Assembly: GCF_016862375.1 (NCBI RefSeq)
Contig: NZ_BOMV01000029.1
Coordinates: forward strand, 1 to 40,450
Length of the DNA stretch: 40,450 nt
Direction of reading: 5' to 3'
Source: Paractinoplanes rishiriensis
Lineage (GTDB): Bacteria > Actinomycetota > Actinomycetes > Mycobacteriales > Micromonosporaceae
The first letter of the stretch is position 1; each line of letters starts with the position of its first letter. A program made the translations under genes and the position numbers. Under the pieces are notes generated by a model. That model searched no databases. It was given only the letters and a program-made list of their open reading frames with translations, and was not told the DNA's origin. Below are positions 33,749 through 40,450 of this stretch, piece after piece.

Positions 33749-33806
33749 CCGCCCATCTTGGCGGTGACTAACGGGTAGGGCCTCCGAATTATCGATCGTC
33801 GGCCGA

Positions 33807-35639
33807 TTATTGGTCGGTGAGCCGGCGGTGACGCTGGGCGGCCATCCGGACCGGGGCGTTCGCCTCGCCGAAGCGGTCGTAGCCGCCGCGGCGTTCGACG
33901 ATCTCGAAGAACACCCGGCCGCCGAAGACCGGCGTGTAGAGATGCAGCAACTCGCCGCCGCGGGTGTCGCGGTCGTAGAGGATGCCGTGCCGGCTCAGCG
34001 TGGCCACCGTGCTCTCCGGCAGGGCGAAACGGGCCGCCAGGTCGGCGTAGTAGTTGTCCGGCACCGGCAACATCGTGGCGCCCAGCGCGGTCATCGCCTC
34101 GGCGGTGGCCACGATGTCGGCGGTCGTGAAGGCGACGTGCTGCGGGTCGGCCACCGCGGGTGCCCACTCGCCGCGCCGCAGCAGCGCGACCGTCAGGGCC
34201 AGGCGCACGCTGCGGTCGGCGTTGGCGACGTTGCGCGAGCGCATCAGGCCGAACGGGGCCGCGTACTCCTCGTCGGCCAGGTGGTCGAGGTCGAGCACCG
34301 AGTGGTAGAAGAGCCCGGCCTCGTCGAAGTTGTCGAACGGCTGGGCCAGCCCCAGGTGGTCGGTGCCGATCAAGCCGGCGCCGGGTTCGGTGGCCTCGCC
34401 GGTGGGCAGGAAGTCGGCCCGCCAGCCGTCGTCCGGCCGGGTCACGAACACGCTGGTGCCGTCCGGCGCGATGATGGCCGCCAGTTCGGTCTCACCGGGG
34501 CCGCGCACGTTCGGGTGGGCCGGCGCCAGCAGGGCCTCGGCGCGGTGCAGCGAGCGCTGCGGATCTTCGCTGGCGATCGCGAACGCGCTGATGGTGGCGG
34601 TGCCGGCGGCCTGCGGGCGGGTGACCGCGCTGTTCAGCACGATCTTGCAGTTCTGCTGCTCCCACAGTTCGACCGGCTTGGTGCGGTGCTGCCCGGTGTG
34701 CGCGAAACCCAGTCCCCGCAACGCTTCCCGCAGCTGCGGCCCCGAGTGGCCGTCCACGCCGAACTCGGTGAACGCGTGCCGCGCCAGGCTCGGCGCGCCG
34801 GGCAGCCGGCGGCCCACCGGTGCCAGCCGGTGTTCCAGGGCGATCAGCGAGCGCATCGCGTCGACCGCGGTGCGGGCCGGGTCGGACTGCCGGAACACGT
34901 CGTTGAAGACCTCCAGCGACAGCGGCCCGTCGTACCCGGCCGCCAGCGCGAGCCGCACGAAGCCGGCCAGATCGAAGGAACCCTGACCAGGAAAGAGCCG
35001 GTGGTGCCGACTCCACTGCAAAACATCCATGCGCAGGTACGGTGCGTCCGCGAGCTGGACGAAGAACACTTTGCCGGGCGTGATGGCCGCGATACCGGCC
35101 GGGTCGACCTCGCGGGACAGCACGTGGAACGAGTCGAGGCAGAGCCCCAGTGCGGGATGCCCGGCCCGCTCGACGATCCGCCACGAGTGGTCCCAAGTGG
35201 ACACGTGCCGGCCCCAGGCGAGCGCTTCGTACGCGATCCGCATCCCGTGTGCCGCGGCCCGCTCGGCCAGCGCCGCCAACTGCTCGGCGGCCAGATCGTC
35301 GTCGTCGACCGCCTCGCCGGACACCGACGAGCAGACCAGGATCGTGTCGGCGCCCAGGTCGGCCATCACCGCGAACTTCTGCTCGGCCCGCGCCAGGTTG
35401 GCCCGCAGGCGCTCCGGCGGCACCGCCTCGAAGTCGCGGAACGGCTGGTAGAGGTCGATCGACAGGCCCAGGTCGGCGCAGCGCGTACGGATCTCCTTGG
35501 CCGACCAGGGCGCGACCACCAGGTCGTTCTCGAAAAGCTCGATGCCCTCGAAACCGGCCGCCGCGGCGGCCGTGAGTTTGTCGTCCAGGGTGCCGGACAG
35601 GCAGACGGTCGCGATCGACCGGCGCAAACCTTCGCTCAC
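33807..35639 (-). CDS. qsuB: 3-Dehydroshikimate dehydratase with HPPD-like C-terminal domain
   Basis: About 610 residues, matching the fused actinobacterial form (QsuB type). The N-terminal half is a xylose-isomerase-like TIM barrel: GFEGIELFEND, a metal Glu in IAYEALAWGRHVSTWDHSW, LGLCLDSFHVL, FFVQLADAP and PLSLEVFND. It converts 3-dehydroshikimate to protocatechuate. The C-terminal half resembles 4-hydroxyphenylpyruvate dioxygenase (VOC fold): GTDHLGLAQPFDNFDEA, VQHVAF-like PQHVAFTTADIV and RVFFEIVERRGGYDRFGEAN, which keep His and Glu metal ligands. The GTG at 35639 is chosen for its GGGAGG ribosome site; a start at 35714 would cross the divergent promoter. It acts with the divergent shikimate dehydrogenase in quinate/shikimate breakdown. 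Confidence 0.9.
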   Translation of the reverse strand: MSEGLRRSIATVCLSGTLDDKLTAAAAAGFEGIELFENDLVVAPWSAKEIRTRCADLGLSIDLYQPFRDFEAVPPERLRANLARAEQKFAVMADLGADTILVCSSVSGEAVDDDDLAAEQLAALAERAAAHGMRIAYEALAWGRHVSTWDHSWRIVERAGHPALGLCLDSFHVLSREVDPAGIAAITPGKVFFVQLADAPYLRMDVLQWSRHHRLFPGQGSFDLAGFVRLALAAGYDGPLSLEVFNDVFRQSDPARTAVDAMRSLIALEHRLAPVGRRLPGAPSLARHAFTEFGVDGHSGPQLREALRGLGFAHTGQHRTKPVELWEQQNCKIVLNSAVTRPQAAGTATISAFAIASEDPQRSLHRAEALLAPAHPNVRGPGETELAAIIAPDGTSVFVTRPDDGWRADFLPTGEATEPGAGLIGTDHLGLAQPFDNFDEAGLFYHSVLDLDHLADEEYAAPFGLMRSRNVANADRSVRLALTVALLRRGEWAPAVADPQHVAFTTADIVATAEAMTALGATMLPVPDNYYADLAARFALPESTVATLSRHGILYDRDTRGGELLHLYTPVFGGRVFFEIVERRGGYDRFGEANAPVRMAAQRHRRLTDQ

Positions 35640-35654
35640 GTGACCTCCCAGGAC

Positions 35655-35702
35655 TTGACAGTGTCGCCCGTCACATCGGATAACTAACGTACCAGTTCGT
35701 AC
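35655..35702 (+). promoter_or_regulatory. Promoter and palindromic operator for the shikimate genes
   Basis: TTGACA (35655-35660) and GATAAC (35679-35684) are 18 bases apart on the plus strand and point to the dehydrogenase gene. Just downstream lies the inverted repeat GTAC-CAGTTC-GTAC (35689-35702), placed to block initiation when bound, probably by a TetR- or IclR-type regulator encoded outside the window. Confidence 0.6.
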
Positions 35703-35732
35703 ATCAGCTGGCATCTACGGAGGGGCGCGGAC

Positions 35733-36605
35733 ATGACGGCTTGCCGGTGCGGGTTGATCGGAACCGGGATCGGGTTGTCGTTGTCTCCCGCGCTGCACGA
35801 GGCCGAGGGCCGCAGCCAGGGTCTCGACCTTTCCTACACGCTGTTCGACGTGGCCGGCGCCGACCGGCCGGGCACCCTCGAACGGCAGCTCGACGAGGCG
35901 GAACGCGACGGCTTCGCCGGGCTCAACATCACCCATCCGTTCAAGCAGCAGGTGATCGGGCTGCTCGACGACCTGTCGCCGCAGGCGAGTGCGGTGGGTG
36001 CGGTCAACACCGTGGTCTTCCGCGACGGCCGGCGGCACGGCTACAACACCGACGCGTACGGCTTCACCGAGTCGTTCCGGGCCAAGCTGCCGGACGTCGC
36101 CACCCGGCGCGTCGTGCAACTCGGCGCGGGCGGGGCCGGTGCCGCCTGCGGTTACGCACAACTGAGCATGGGCGTCGAGCACCTCACGCTCGTCGACCCT
36201 GATCCCGTACGGCGAACGCAGCTTGCCGCGACGCTCGCCGGACATTTCGATGCCGCCCGGATCGCCGCCGCCTCGCCCGAGGATCTCCCGGCGGCGCTCG
36301 CGGGCGCCGACGGCCTGGTCAACGCCAGCCCGGTCGGCATGCAGGCGCACCCCGGCCTGCCCCTGCCCGCAAGCCTGCTCCACCGCAGCCTGTGGGTCCT
36401 CGACATCGTCTACATGCCGGTGGAGACGGCGCTGCTGCGCGCCGCCCGCGCCGCCGGCCTGCGGGCGGTCGGCGGTACGGCGATGTGCGCCTACCAGGCC
36501 GCCGCCGCGTTCCAGCTGTTCACCGGACGAACCCCCGATACCGCGCGGATGCTGGATCACCTCGACGTGCTGCTGGCCGGGCGCGTCAGCCACCAGACCG
36601 CGTAA
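35733..36605 (+). CDS. aroE: Shikimate/quinate dehydrogenase, NAD-type
   Basis: 290 residues of the AroE family, which interconverts shikimate and 3-dehydroshikimate. Seen: substrate-binding serines in GLSLSPALHE (Ser16, Ser18), catalytic Lys71 in NITHPFKQ, AVGAVNTVVF, Asp107 in NTDAYGF, the nucleotide loop GAGGAGAACGYA (131-142), and late AYQAAAAFQLFTG. After the second strand comes VDPDPVRR rather than the NRT-type motif that grips the NADP phosphate. This favours NAD and a catabolic QsuD-like role rather than biosynthesis. It is divergent from the dehydratase that consumes its product and followed 27 bases later by a permease gene. Confidence 0.9.
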   Translation: MTACRCGLIGTGIGLSLSPALHEAEGRSQGLDLSYTLFDVAGADRPGTLERQLDEAERDGFAGLNITHPFKQQVIGLLDDLSPQASAVGAVNTVVFRDGRRHGYNTDAYGFTESFRAKLPDVATRRVVQLGAGGAGAACGYAQLSMGVEHLTLVDPDPVRRTQLAATLAGHFDAARIAAASPEDLPAALAGADGLVNASPVGMQAHPGLPLPASLLHRSLWVLDIVYMPVETALLRAARAAGLRAVGGTAMCAYQAAAAFQLFTGRTPDTARMLDHLDVLLAGRVSHQTA

Positions 36606-36632
36606 TCCCTCCCATTCCTCCAGGAGCGCGAT

Positions 36633-38054
36633 ATGCGTCGATCACGAACCACACCCGATGCGGCGGCCGTCCCCGACGAAGCCGTCGTCCGCAACCTCCC
36701 CGAGCCCCTGTCCCTGCGCCGGATGATCGGTCCCGGCGTGGTCGCCGTCGGCATCGGCATGGCCGCCGGCGAGATCATCCTGTGGCCCTACCTCACTGCG
36801 ATCGGCGGCCTGGGGCTGCTCTGGCTCGCGTTCACCACGCTGGCCGTGCAGTTCGTCATCAACATGGAGATCGAGCGCTACACGCTGGCCACCGGCCAGA
36901 CCGTGGTGGCCGGCTTCTCCCGGTGGTGGAGGGGCTGGGGCATCCTGATCTGCCTGGCCGGTGCTTTCCAGTACGTCTGGCCGGGCTGGGCCACGAGCGG
37001 CTCGACGGTGTTCACCTTCCTGGTCGGCGGCGGTGACCCGGTCTGGATCACGGTGGCCAGCCTGGTGATCGTCGGCGTACTGCTCTCGGTCTCGAAGGTC
37101 ATTTACAACACGGTCGAACGCGTCGAGCTGGTCAAGGTCGGCCTCACCCTGTTCTTCCTGCTCGTCGTGGTCATCTTCGTGATCTCGCTGGGCACCTGGG
37201 GCGACGGTGCCAAGGCGACGGTGACCGAATTCGGGCAGATCCCCCAGGGCATCACGTTCACCCTGTTGCTCAGCGCGATCGGGGCGGCCGGGGCCGGCGG
37301 CGTACACAACCTGGTTTTGAGCAACTGGATCCGCGACAAGCGGTACGGGATGGGCGCGCACGTGCCCCGGCTGATCTCACCGATCACCGGGCAGGAGGAG
37401 GCGGCCGGCACCGACCGGTACGCGATGGCGCTGGACGACGAGAACCTGGGCCGCTGGAAGGTCTGGTGGAAGCGCGCGAACGCCGAGCACCTGGTCACGT
37501 TCGTGGCGGTGTGCTTCGTGACGATCACCATCATGTGCCTGCTCGCGTACGAGACCCTGTTCGGCCGCGACGACCTCAAGAGCGACGCGTCCTTCCTGCG
37601 GATCGAGGCCGACATCCTGGCCGACCAGGTGGGCCCGTGGCTCAAGTTGCTGTTCCTGGCGGTGGCCGCGGTCTCGCTGTGGGCGGCCGCGATGGGCCTG
37701 CTGGACGTCATCGGCCGGGTGGCGTCGGACTTCCTGCGCCGCAACTACCTGTCCACCTCGGCCCGCTGGACCGAGTCGCGGATCTACCTGGTCGTGGTCT
37801 GGGCCGAGATCGTGCTCGGCTCGCTCATCCTGCTGGCCGGCTTCACCCAGCCGCTCGGCCTGCTGATCGTGTCGACCTGCGCGGCGTCCGTGGTCACCCT
37901 GCTGTACTCGATCCTGCTGATCCGGCTGAACACCCGCGACCTGCCGGCCCAGATCCGGATGGGCGGCTGGCGGCTCGGCGGCATGATCGCCGCGATCGCC
38001 TTCTACGGCTTCTTCGCGGTCGCCATGGTGGTGACCCAGCTGCAGAAGCTTTAG
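36633..38054 (+). CDS. Nramp-fold membrane permease lacking metal-ligand motifs
   Basis: 473 residues with about eleven membrane helices, clearly related to Nramp divalent-metal transporters. The first helix is GPGVVAVGIGMAAGEIIL where classical Nramps have the DPGN metal site: Asp and Asn are missing, and a Glu lies further along. Helix six (SAIGAAGAGGVHNLVLSNW) lacks the MPH motif. A long loop (RLISPITGQEEAAGTDRYAM) follows. It is the second gene of a probable operon with shikimate/quinate dehydrogenase, so it may import quinate, shikimate or a related acid, or a metal by a different site. Substrate is inference. Confidence 0.8.
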   Translation: MRRSRTTPDAAAVPDEAVVRNLPEPLSLRRMIGPGVVAVGIGMAAGEIILWPYLTAIGGLGLLWLAFTTLAVQFVINMEIERYTLATGQTVVAGFSRWWRGWGILICLAGAFQYVWPGWATSGSTVFTFLVGGGDPVWITVASLVIVGVLLSVSKVIYNTVERVELVKVGLTLFFLLVVVIFVISLGTWGDGAKATVTEFGQIPQGITFTLLLSAIGAAGAGGVHNLVLSNWIRDKRYGMGAHVPRLISPITGQEEAAGTDRYAMALDDENLGRWKVWWKRANAEHLVTFVAVCFVTITIMCLLAYETLFGRDDLKSDASFLRIEADILADQVGPWLKLLFLAVAAVSLWAAAMGLLDVIGRVASDFLRRNYLSTSARWTESRIYLVVVWAEIVLGSLILLAGFTQPLGLLIVSTCAASVVTLLYSILLIRLNTRDLPAQIRMGGWRLGGMIAAIAFYGFFAVAMVVTQLQKL

Positions 38055-38097
38055 CGGTTTTTGTTGTCGCACCGTTTCCCTGACATCTACGGCACAA

Positions 38098-38124
38098 GCC
38101 CGGTCGGCGTCCCCCCGGCCGGGC
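38098..38124 (+). terminator. Possible terminator or leader hairpin before pectate lyase
   Basis: GCCCGGTCGG (38098-38107) can pair with CCGGCCGGGC (38115-38124) with one G-U pair and a 7-base loop. It lies 44 bases after the permease stop and 24 bases before the pectate lyase start, without a T-run. Confidence 0.45.
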
Positions 38125-38148
38125 ATCCCCGTAGGAAGGGACCCGTAC

Positions 38149-39603
38149 GTGACTAGGAAGAGGACCGGCAGGCCCTGGCTGATCGGCATGGCGGCGCTGC
38201 TGACCGTGTCGACCGGCCTGGTGGGCCACTCGATGCTGCCGGCGAGCGCGGCCGTCGCCCCCGTGGCCGACGGCGTCTACACCGTGGCCGCCGCCGCGAG
38301 CGGCAAGTGCATCAACGTGACCGGTGCGGCGGCCGCCAACTCGGCCCTCCTGGTCCAGGTGGCGTGCAACAGCGGCACGACGAGTCAGCGGTGGCAGGCC
38401 GTGGCCCGCACCTCCGGGCAGTTCAACCTGGTCAACGGCAACAGCGGCCGGTGCATCGACGTGCCCAGCGCCTCAACCGCTTCCGGTGTCCAACTGCAGC
38501 AGTACGGCTGCGGCACCGGCACCAATCAGCTCTGGACGTTCGCCGCCTCCACCGCGGCCGCGGGCAAATACCTCGTCAAGAGCGTCGCCACCGGCCTGTG
38601 CGTGAGTACCAAGGACGGCTCCACCGCCGGTAACAACCCGATCGTGCAGGAGACCTGCTCGGACATCGCCCGGATGCAGTGGTCGTTCAACTACGTCTCC
38701 GGCCCGACGACCCCGCCGACGACCGGCCCGACCGCCCCGCCGCCGGCGTCCGGCCTGGTGGGCTGGGCCGCGCAGAACGGCGGCACCACCGGCGGCGCCG
38801 GCGGATCCACCGTCACCGTGACCTCGGCGTCCGCGCTCGACTCGGCGCTGTCCGCCAGCGGCTCCCGGATCATCAAGGTCTCCGGGATGATCACGGTCTC
38901 CGGCATGCGGAAGGTCACCTCCAACAAGACCATCCAGGGCGTCGGCTCCGGCTCCGGCATCCGCGGCGGCGGCCTGACTGTCGAAAACGCCAGCAACATC
39001 ATCATCCAGAACCTGAACTTCACCGGCTCGTCCGACGACGCGATCAACGTCCAGAACGGCTCGCACCACATCTGGATCGACCACAACACCTTCTCCAGCG
39101 CCGTGGACGGCCTGGTGGACATCCGCCTGGCCGCAGACTTCGTGACGGTCTCCTGGAACATCACCCGCAGCCACGACAAGACCATGCTGCTGGGCTCCGC
39201 CGACACCGACACGGGCGACCGCGGCAAGCTGCGCGTCACCTACCACCACAACTGGTTCGACGGCACCAACCAGCGCCACCCGCGGGTCCGCTTCGGCAAC
39301 CCCGTGCACGTCTACAACAACTACTACGACGGCGTCTCCAGCTACGGCGTAGCCTCCACCACCGAGGCCGGCGTCCTGGTAGAGGGCAACTACTTCGAAA
39401 ACGTAAACCGCCCGACCACCCTGGCCCAGGGCACGTCCCCCAACGGCAACCTGGTCCAGCGCAACAACCACTTCGTCGGCTCAGGCACCCCCCAGACAAA
39501 CGGTTCGGTCAAGGCGATCCCGTACGCCTACGCGCTCGACACCGCCAGCCAGGTGAAGTCAATCGTCTCCGCCGGCGCCGGCACCGGAAAGCTGGGCCTC
39601 TAG
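38149..39603 (+). CDS. Secreted pectate lyase with ricin-type lectin domain
   Basis: 484 residues. A twin-basic signal peptide (TRKRTGR start, ASA near 34) exports the protein. Residues 40-183 form a ricin-type beta-trefoil with QxW-like repeats SQRWQ, NQLWT and MQWS, a carbohydrate-binding module. A Pro/Thr linker (about 185-202) leads to a PL1 beta-helix lyase (203-484) with IIIQNLNF, HHIWIDHNTF, DIRLAADFVTVSWN, catalytic-Arg motif RHPRVRFG (376-383) and VHVYNNYY. It cleaves polygalacturonate by calcium-dependent elimination. The GTG at 38149 follows GGAAGGG. A very strong terminator follows, so it is a single-gene unit. Confidence 0.95.
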   Translation: MTRKRTGRPWLIGMAALLTVSTGLVGHSMLPASAAVAPVADGVYTVAAAASGKCINVTGAAAANSALLVQVACNSGTTSQRWQAVARTSGQFNLVNGNSGRCIDVPSASTASGVQLQQYGCGTGTNQLWTFAASTAAAGKYLVKSVATGLCVSTKDGSTAGNNPIVQETCSDIARMQWSFNYVSGPTTPPTTGPTAPPPASGLVGWAAQNGGTTGGAGGSTVTVTSASALDSALSASGSRIIKVSGMITVSGMRKVTSNKTIQGVGSGSGIRGGGLTVENASNIIIQNLNFTGSSDDAINVQNGSHHIWIDHNTFSSAVDGLVDIRLAADFVTVSWNITRSHDKTMLLGSADTDTGDRGKLRVTYHHNWFDGTNQRHPRVRFGNPVHVYNNYYDGVSSYGVASTTEAGVLVEGNYFENVNRPTTLAQGTSPNGNLVQRNNHFVGSGTPQTNGSVKAIPYAYALDTASQVKSIVSAGAGTGKLGL

Positions 39604-39659
39604 TCCGTCCCCGGGAGGCCGGCCCAGTGGGGTGCGGTCTCCCTGGTTCCCTCCAGACC

Positions 39660-39711
39660 GGCCGGGGGTCGCGCCGGCGTGCACCGGCGCGACCCCCGGC
39701 CCTCTTTTATT
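39660..39711 (+). terminator. Very strong intrinsic terminator after pectate lyase
   Basis: A perfect 18-bp GC-rich stem (39660-39677 with 39684-39701), a 6-base loop CGTGCA, and a T-rich tail CTCTTTTATT. It is the clearest terminator in the window. Confidence 0.93.
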
Positions 39712-39772
39712 CGCCGTTTATTTTGGCATGATCAAATTGGCGGTGGGCGTCCGAGGCGAGCGATAATTGCCC

Positions 39773-40450
39773 ATGCGGCAGCTGCAATTGTTCTCCCGAT
39801 CCGAATTAGCCCAAATGCGCGACCACACCGCAGCCCGCAACTATTCCCCAGCACGCGAAGAATTCCGCCGAGACCACGAGCGTCGCCGAGCCGAGGGCCT
39901 GAAACAGCGCCAAGGCGACCGCCTCCACCACATAGCCGAACGCCTCCGCGACCCGGAGCAGCCACCCAGACCACAGGCGGCCAGAGCGCACGTCACCCAA
40001 CCGCCGCGCCCAGTCCCGACCGCCGGCGGCAGACCGACGAGCGCCGACACGGCTTCAGCCCATAACCGAAACCAAGCGCCAAGACCCCGGGCGAACCCGC
40101 CCGCCCCCGCGCGGCCGGCCCGTCCCGCCACGATCGCGCCTGCCGCCGAGGCCACCCGGACGGCCCAGTTGATCCCGTCGGCCCAGCTGACCCCGTCGGC
40201 CCAGCCGACCCCGTCGGTCATGCCGATTCCGCGTGCCGGGCCGATCGCGCGCGCCGGACCGCGTCAGCCCACCCCTCGCGACGGGCCGGTCGCTCGTGCC
40301 GCGCCGACCCCGCCCATCGCTCGCGCCGAGTCGGCCGGGCGTGCTGCGCCGACCCCGCCCCCTGCTCGCGCCGTGCCTCCTGCTCGCGCCGTGCCTCCTG
40401 CTCGCGCCGTGCCTCCTGCTCGCGCCGTGCCTCCTGCTCGCGCCGTGCCT
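39773..40450 (+). CDS. Partial gene: charged N-terminus and Pro/Ala repeat tail, runs off window
   Basis: An open frame of 226 codons runs from the ATG at 39773 to the end of the window without a stop. The first 65 residues (MRQLQLFSRSELAQMRDHTA, then ARNYSPAREEFRRDHERRRA and LKQRQGDRLHHIAERLR) are charged and helical and resemble the conserved start of small actinobacterial hypothetical proteins. From about residue 70 the chain becomes Pro/Ala/Arg-rich and then repetitive: three hexapeptides of the form (T/S)AQ(L/P)(I/T)P and five copies of PARAVP at the edge. The less GC-rich codon use at the start, ordinary for coding, supports translation. GAGGCGAG 12-19 bases upstream may be a weak ribosome site. 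Function is unknown; the C-terminus is not seen. Confidence 0.7.
   Translation, partial: MRQLQLFSRSELAQMRDHTAARNYSPAREEFRRDHERRRAEGLKQRQGDRLHHIAERLRDPEQPPRPQAARAHVTQPPRPVPTAGGRPTSADTASAHNRNQAPRPRANPPAPARPARPATIAPAAEATRTAQLIPSAQLTPSAQPTPSVMPIPRAGPIARAGPRQPTPRDGPVARAAPTPPIARAESAGRAAPTPPPARAVPPARAVPPARAVPPARAVPPARAVP
40160..40213 (+). repeat. 18-bp in-frame tandem repeat, 3 units
   Basis: Units at 40160-40177, 40178-40195 and 40196-40213 encode TAQLIP, SAQLTP and SAQPTP within the run-off gene. Confidence 0.85.
40361..40450 (+). repeat. 18-bp perfect in-frame tandem repeat, at least 5 units
   Basis: CCTGCTCGCGCCGTGCCT occurs five times without a mismatch, exactly filling 40361-40450 and reaching the window edge, so the array may continue. 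It encodes PARAVP and is a likely site of length variation. Confidence 0.95.

Noticed and set aside
37103..37744. Antisense frames across the Nramp-fold gene
   Set aside because: They mirror a gene with clear membrane helices and have no start context or motif of their own.

Overview
The window is about 40 kb of very GC-rich DNA with strongly G/C-biased third codon positions, many GTG/TTG starts and 4-bp ATGA/GTGA gene overlaps. With secreted xylanase and ricin-lectin pectate lyase, ROK and WYL regulators, a STAND (HTH/NB-ARC/TPR) regulator and a stand-alone bacterial terpene synthase, this points to a soil or plant-associated actinomycete, most likely Micromonosporaceae (Actinoplanes-like). 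That assignment is inference. No rRNA, tRNA, CRISPR, insertion sequence or phage gene was seen.

Layout. 1-597: gene-free, with three copies of a ~60-bp element bearing inverted arms inside GC-rich short-period repeats. 598-7712: a sugar uptake and catabolism operon on the minus strand (binding lipoprotein, two permeases, class II aldolase, ADP-dependent-type sugar kinase, mannose-6-phosphate isomerase-like gene broken by a 1-base frameshift), with a divergent DeoR regulator and palindromic operator candidates between. 7690-13615: STAND regulator divergent from a translationally coupled terpene operon (P450, class I terpene synthase, polyprenyl diphosphate synthase). 13654-16272: aldo/keto reductase remnant, ROK repressor and divergent secreted GH10 xylanase with a perfect terminator. 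16425-23978: mostly small housekeeping or stress genes (MBL-fold hydrolase, Cys-rich protein, DMT permease, MurJ-like flippase, alcohol dehydrogenase with divergent WYL regulator, SDR, ArsR/SRPBCC pair). 23971-26025: a membrane protein, then a gene graveyard with two decayed coding remnants. 26026-33748: EEP-fold hydrolase, secreted TIM-barrel protein, a TetR-controlled ABC exporter and a two-gene ABC exporter pair with GQWQ signatures. 33807-38054: a quinate/shikimate-type catabolic locus (fused 3-dehydroshikimate dehydratase, NAD-type shikimate/quinate dehydrogenase, Nramp-fold permease lacking the metal-ligand motifs). 38149-39711: secreted pectate lyase and a strong terminator. 39773-end: a gene running off the window, with two sets of 18-bp in-frame repeats.

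Functionally, much of the window suits life on plant material: xylan and pectin are cut outside the cell, a sugar is imported and taken to triose phosphates, and plant-derived quinate/shikimate is turned to protocatechuate. The parts most likely to be undescribed are the terpene operon, the ADP-kinase/aldolase sugar operon, the Nramp-fold permease in an aromatic-acid locus, and the repeat-bearing gene at the right edge.
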